Origin: Pseudomonadota bacterium
GTDB taxonomy: Bacteria; Pseudomonadota; Gammaproteobacteria; Burkholderiales; Burkholderiaceae_D
Direction of reading: 5' to 3'
Assembly (NCBI GenBank): GCA_023435945.1
Contig: JAEZLB010000135.1
Span: forward strand, 1-6,963
DNA length: 6,963 nucleotides
Below, piece after piece: positions 5,949 through 6,963 of this stretch (positions are counted from its first letter, which is position 1; every line of letters starts with the position of its first letter). Position numbers and translations under genes: made by a program. The notes beneath the pieces are model-generated. The model saw nothing but the letters and a program-made list of their open reading frames with translations, was not told where the DNA came from and made no database searches.

Positions 5949-6448
5949 TGGAAAAATTAAAACGCGCTCTTCGCCATTTATTCACGACGAATCGCGCCGG
6001 CAGAAAGGTTTTCCCTGAAGCGACGCTGCAAGCGATTCAGGACGTCATTACCGAAGGCGAAAAACTGCATCGCGCCGAAGTGCAGCTCATTGTCGAGCCA
6101 TCCTTGCCGTTATCGGAAATATGGGAAGGAACCAGCTCGCGTGAACGTGCGATTGAATTGTTTTCCCTGCATCGCATCTGGGACACGGAAGAAAATTCCG
6201 GCATTCTGATTTACATTGACCTGGCTGACCATCAGGTAGAAATCATCGCGGATCGCGGCATCAGCCACATCGCGAGCAGCGAGGAATGGCACCTGGTTTG
6301 CCAGACCATGATCCGCGGTTTTGCACAAGGCATTTATCACGATAGCGTGATTGCAGCGATCAAGCTGCTGAACAACATCCTGCGCGCGCATCTGCCGGAC
6401 ATCGAAGGCCAGCCAAATCAGCTGCCGAACCGACCCGTCATCCTGTAG
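5948..6448 (+). CDS. TPM-domain protein without signal peptide
   Basis: 166 residues, second TPM paralogue of the cassette. The start ATG shares one base with the previous stop (TAATG), so it is probably translated by reinitiation. There is no signal peptide or clear membrane helix, so a cytoplasmic location is inferred, perhaps at the membrane through the basic N-terminus (KLKRALRHLF, 3-12). Seen: a start typical of this subfamily, HRAEVQLIVEPSLPL (41-55), then the signature HRIWDTEENSGILIYIDLAD (75-94) and VEIIADRGISH (97-107). A C-terminal helical part runs through HLVCQTMIRGFAQGIYHDS (115-133). Against the preceding TPM protein, the DDG turn is NSG (83-85) and the GYGMEG block is DRGISH (102-107), so any metal or phosphatase chemistry may be altered or lost. 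Function is unknown. It converges with dacB, with 3 bp between stop codons. Confidence 0.88.
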   Translation: MEKLKRALRHLFTTNRAGRKVFPEATLQAIQDVITEGEKLHRAEVQLIVEPSLPLSEIWEGTSSRERAIELFSLHRIWDTEENSGILIYIDLADHQVEIIADRGISHIASSEEWHLVCQTMIRGFAQGIYHDSVIAAIKLLNNILRAHLPDIEGQPNQLPNRPVIL

Positions 6449-6451
6449 CCA

Positions 6452-6963
6452 TTAACCTTTTTCGTAGATCCACTGCAGCAAGGCATCTTGCGCCTCCTGG
6501 CCCGCTGGCGCCAGCGCGTGATTAATGAAAAACACCACGCTGTATCGTCGCCCGGATGCCGCCAGCACATAACCTGCAACCGCTCTTACATCTGTCAGCA
6601 AGCCGGTCTTGATGTGCGCACTTCGCGCCACTCCGGCCTCCGTCAATCGCCTGCGCATGGTGCCGTCATAGCCGACGATCGGCATGGACGCCATGAACTC
6701 CGGCATGGTCGCCGAACGGAAAGCGCTGACCAGCATACGCCCCATGGAATCGGCAGAAATTCTTTCATCGCGTGAAAGTCCCGAACCATTCTCCATCACC
6801 AGCTCCGGCGCATTGATGCCGCGTATTTGCAGAGATGCCCTCACCATGGATACACCGCTTTCCACTGTCGCGGGCATTTGCGTGACCTCGCTCCCCATAG
6901 TCAGCAGGAGCTGGCGCGCCATCACGTTATTGCTGTACTTGTTGATGTCACGGATAACTTCGG
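6452..6963 (-). CDS. dacB: D-alanyl-D-alanine carboxypeptidase/endopeptidase, PBP4 type (C-terminal part, runs off right edge)
   Basis: Periplasmic class C penicillin-binding protein (peptidase family S13) that trims or cleaves peptidoglycan cross-links. The 169 C-terminal residues are visible; the signal peptide, the SxxK nucleophile motif and the inserted domains lie beyond the right edge. Seen in order: INKYSNNVMARQLL, carrying the SxN motif (SNN, around 6930), the S13 block VMENGSGLSRDERISA, GYDGTMRRRL, and the third active-site motif KTG in AHIKTGLL (around 6622), then VAGYVLAASGRRYSVVFFINH. The C-terminus WIYEKG is at the usual end of the family. The frame is open from the right edge without a break, so this is a window-truncated gene, not a pseudogene on present evidence. 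The gene is tail-to-tail with the lemA cassette, with no space for a separate terminator. Confidence 0.93.
   Translation of the reverse strand, partial: EVIRDINKYSNNVMARQLLLTMGSEVTQMPATVESGVSMVRASLQIRGINAPELVMENGSGLSRDERISADSMGRMLVSAFRSATMPEFMASMPIVGYDGTMRRRLTEAGVARSAHIKTGLLTDVRAVAGYVLAASGRRYSVVFFINHALAPAGQEAQDALLQWIYEKG

Noticed and set aside
6480..6495. GCAAG-GCAT-CTTGC hairpin near the dacB end as a terminator for the lemA cassette
   Set aside because: The stem is only 5 bp, lies inside the dacB coding sequence, and has no T-run after it.
1..6963. Defence, mobile or biosynthetic system hidden in the window
   Set aside because: All coding space is taken by conserved housekeeping or envelope genes with matching composition. 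There are no transposase, integrase, nuclease, toxin-antitoxin or repeat-array signals.

Overview
This window looks like chromosomal housekeeping DNA from a Gram-negative bacterium, most likely a betaproteobacterium. The pointers are the tight thiL-pgpA-pncC set, the type 2 pyrF, a lipoprotein-type LemA followed by two TPM-domain genes, and moderately high GC. A member of the Nitrosomonadales/Methylophilales is plausible, but this is judged from protein character and gene order only. I see no insertion sequence, phage gene, tRNA, rRNA, CRISPR array or obvious transferred island.

Layout, left to right. (1) The minus strand from 1066 to the left edge holds the first 355 residues of a MaeB-type NADP-dependent malic enzyme. 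(2) A 300-bp divergent intergenic region (1067-1366) holds several small inverted repeats but no convincing gene or riboswitch. (3) A plus-strand unit carries thiL (thiamine-phosphate kinase), pgpA (phosphatidylglycerophosphatase A, ATGA overlap with thiL) and pncC (NMN amidohydrolase, about 100 bp further on). (4) pyrF (OMP decarboxylase, type 2) lies on the minus strand, convergent with pncC. A possible pyrF terminator has its U-tract over the end of pncC. (5) A divergent region of about 240 bp between pyrF and lemA carries palindromes. (6) A compact plus-strand cassette follows: lemA (lipoprotein), an exported and membrane-anchored TPM protein with a Gly-rich tail, and a TPM protein without a signal peptide, started by a TAATG junction. 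(7) The C-terminal 169 residues of a DacB/PBP4-type D-Ala-D-Ala carboxypeptidase lie on the minus strand, with only 3 bp between its stop codon and that of the last TPM gene.

Functionally the window mixes central carbon metabolism (malate to pyruvate), cofactor synthesis and salvage (thiamine diphosphate, NAD), phospholipid and pyrimidine synthesis, and envelope work (LemA/TPM, PBP4). The part with least settled function is the lemA-TPM-TPM cassette. It has an envelope half (LemA and TPM1) and an apparently cytosolic half (TPM2) that has lost the usual DxG and GYG segments seen in TPM1. I did not find a clearly novel system. The findings are regulatory-scale oddities and this cassette.
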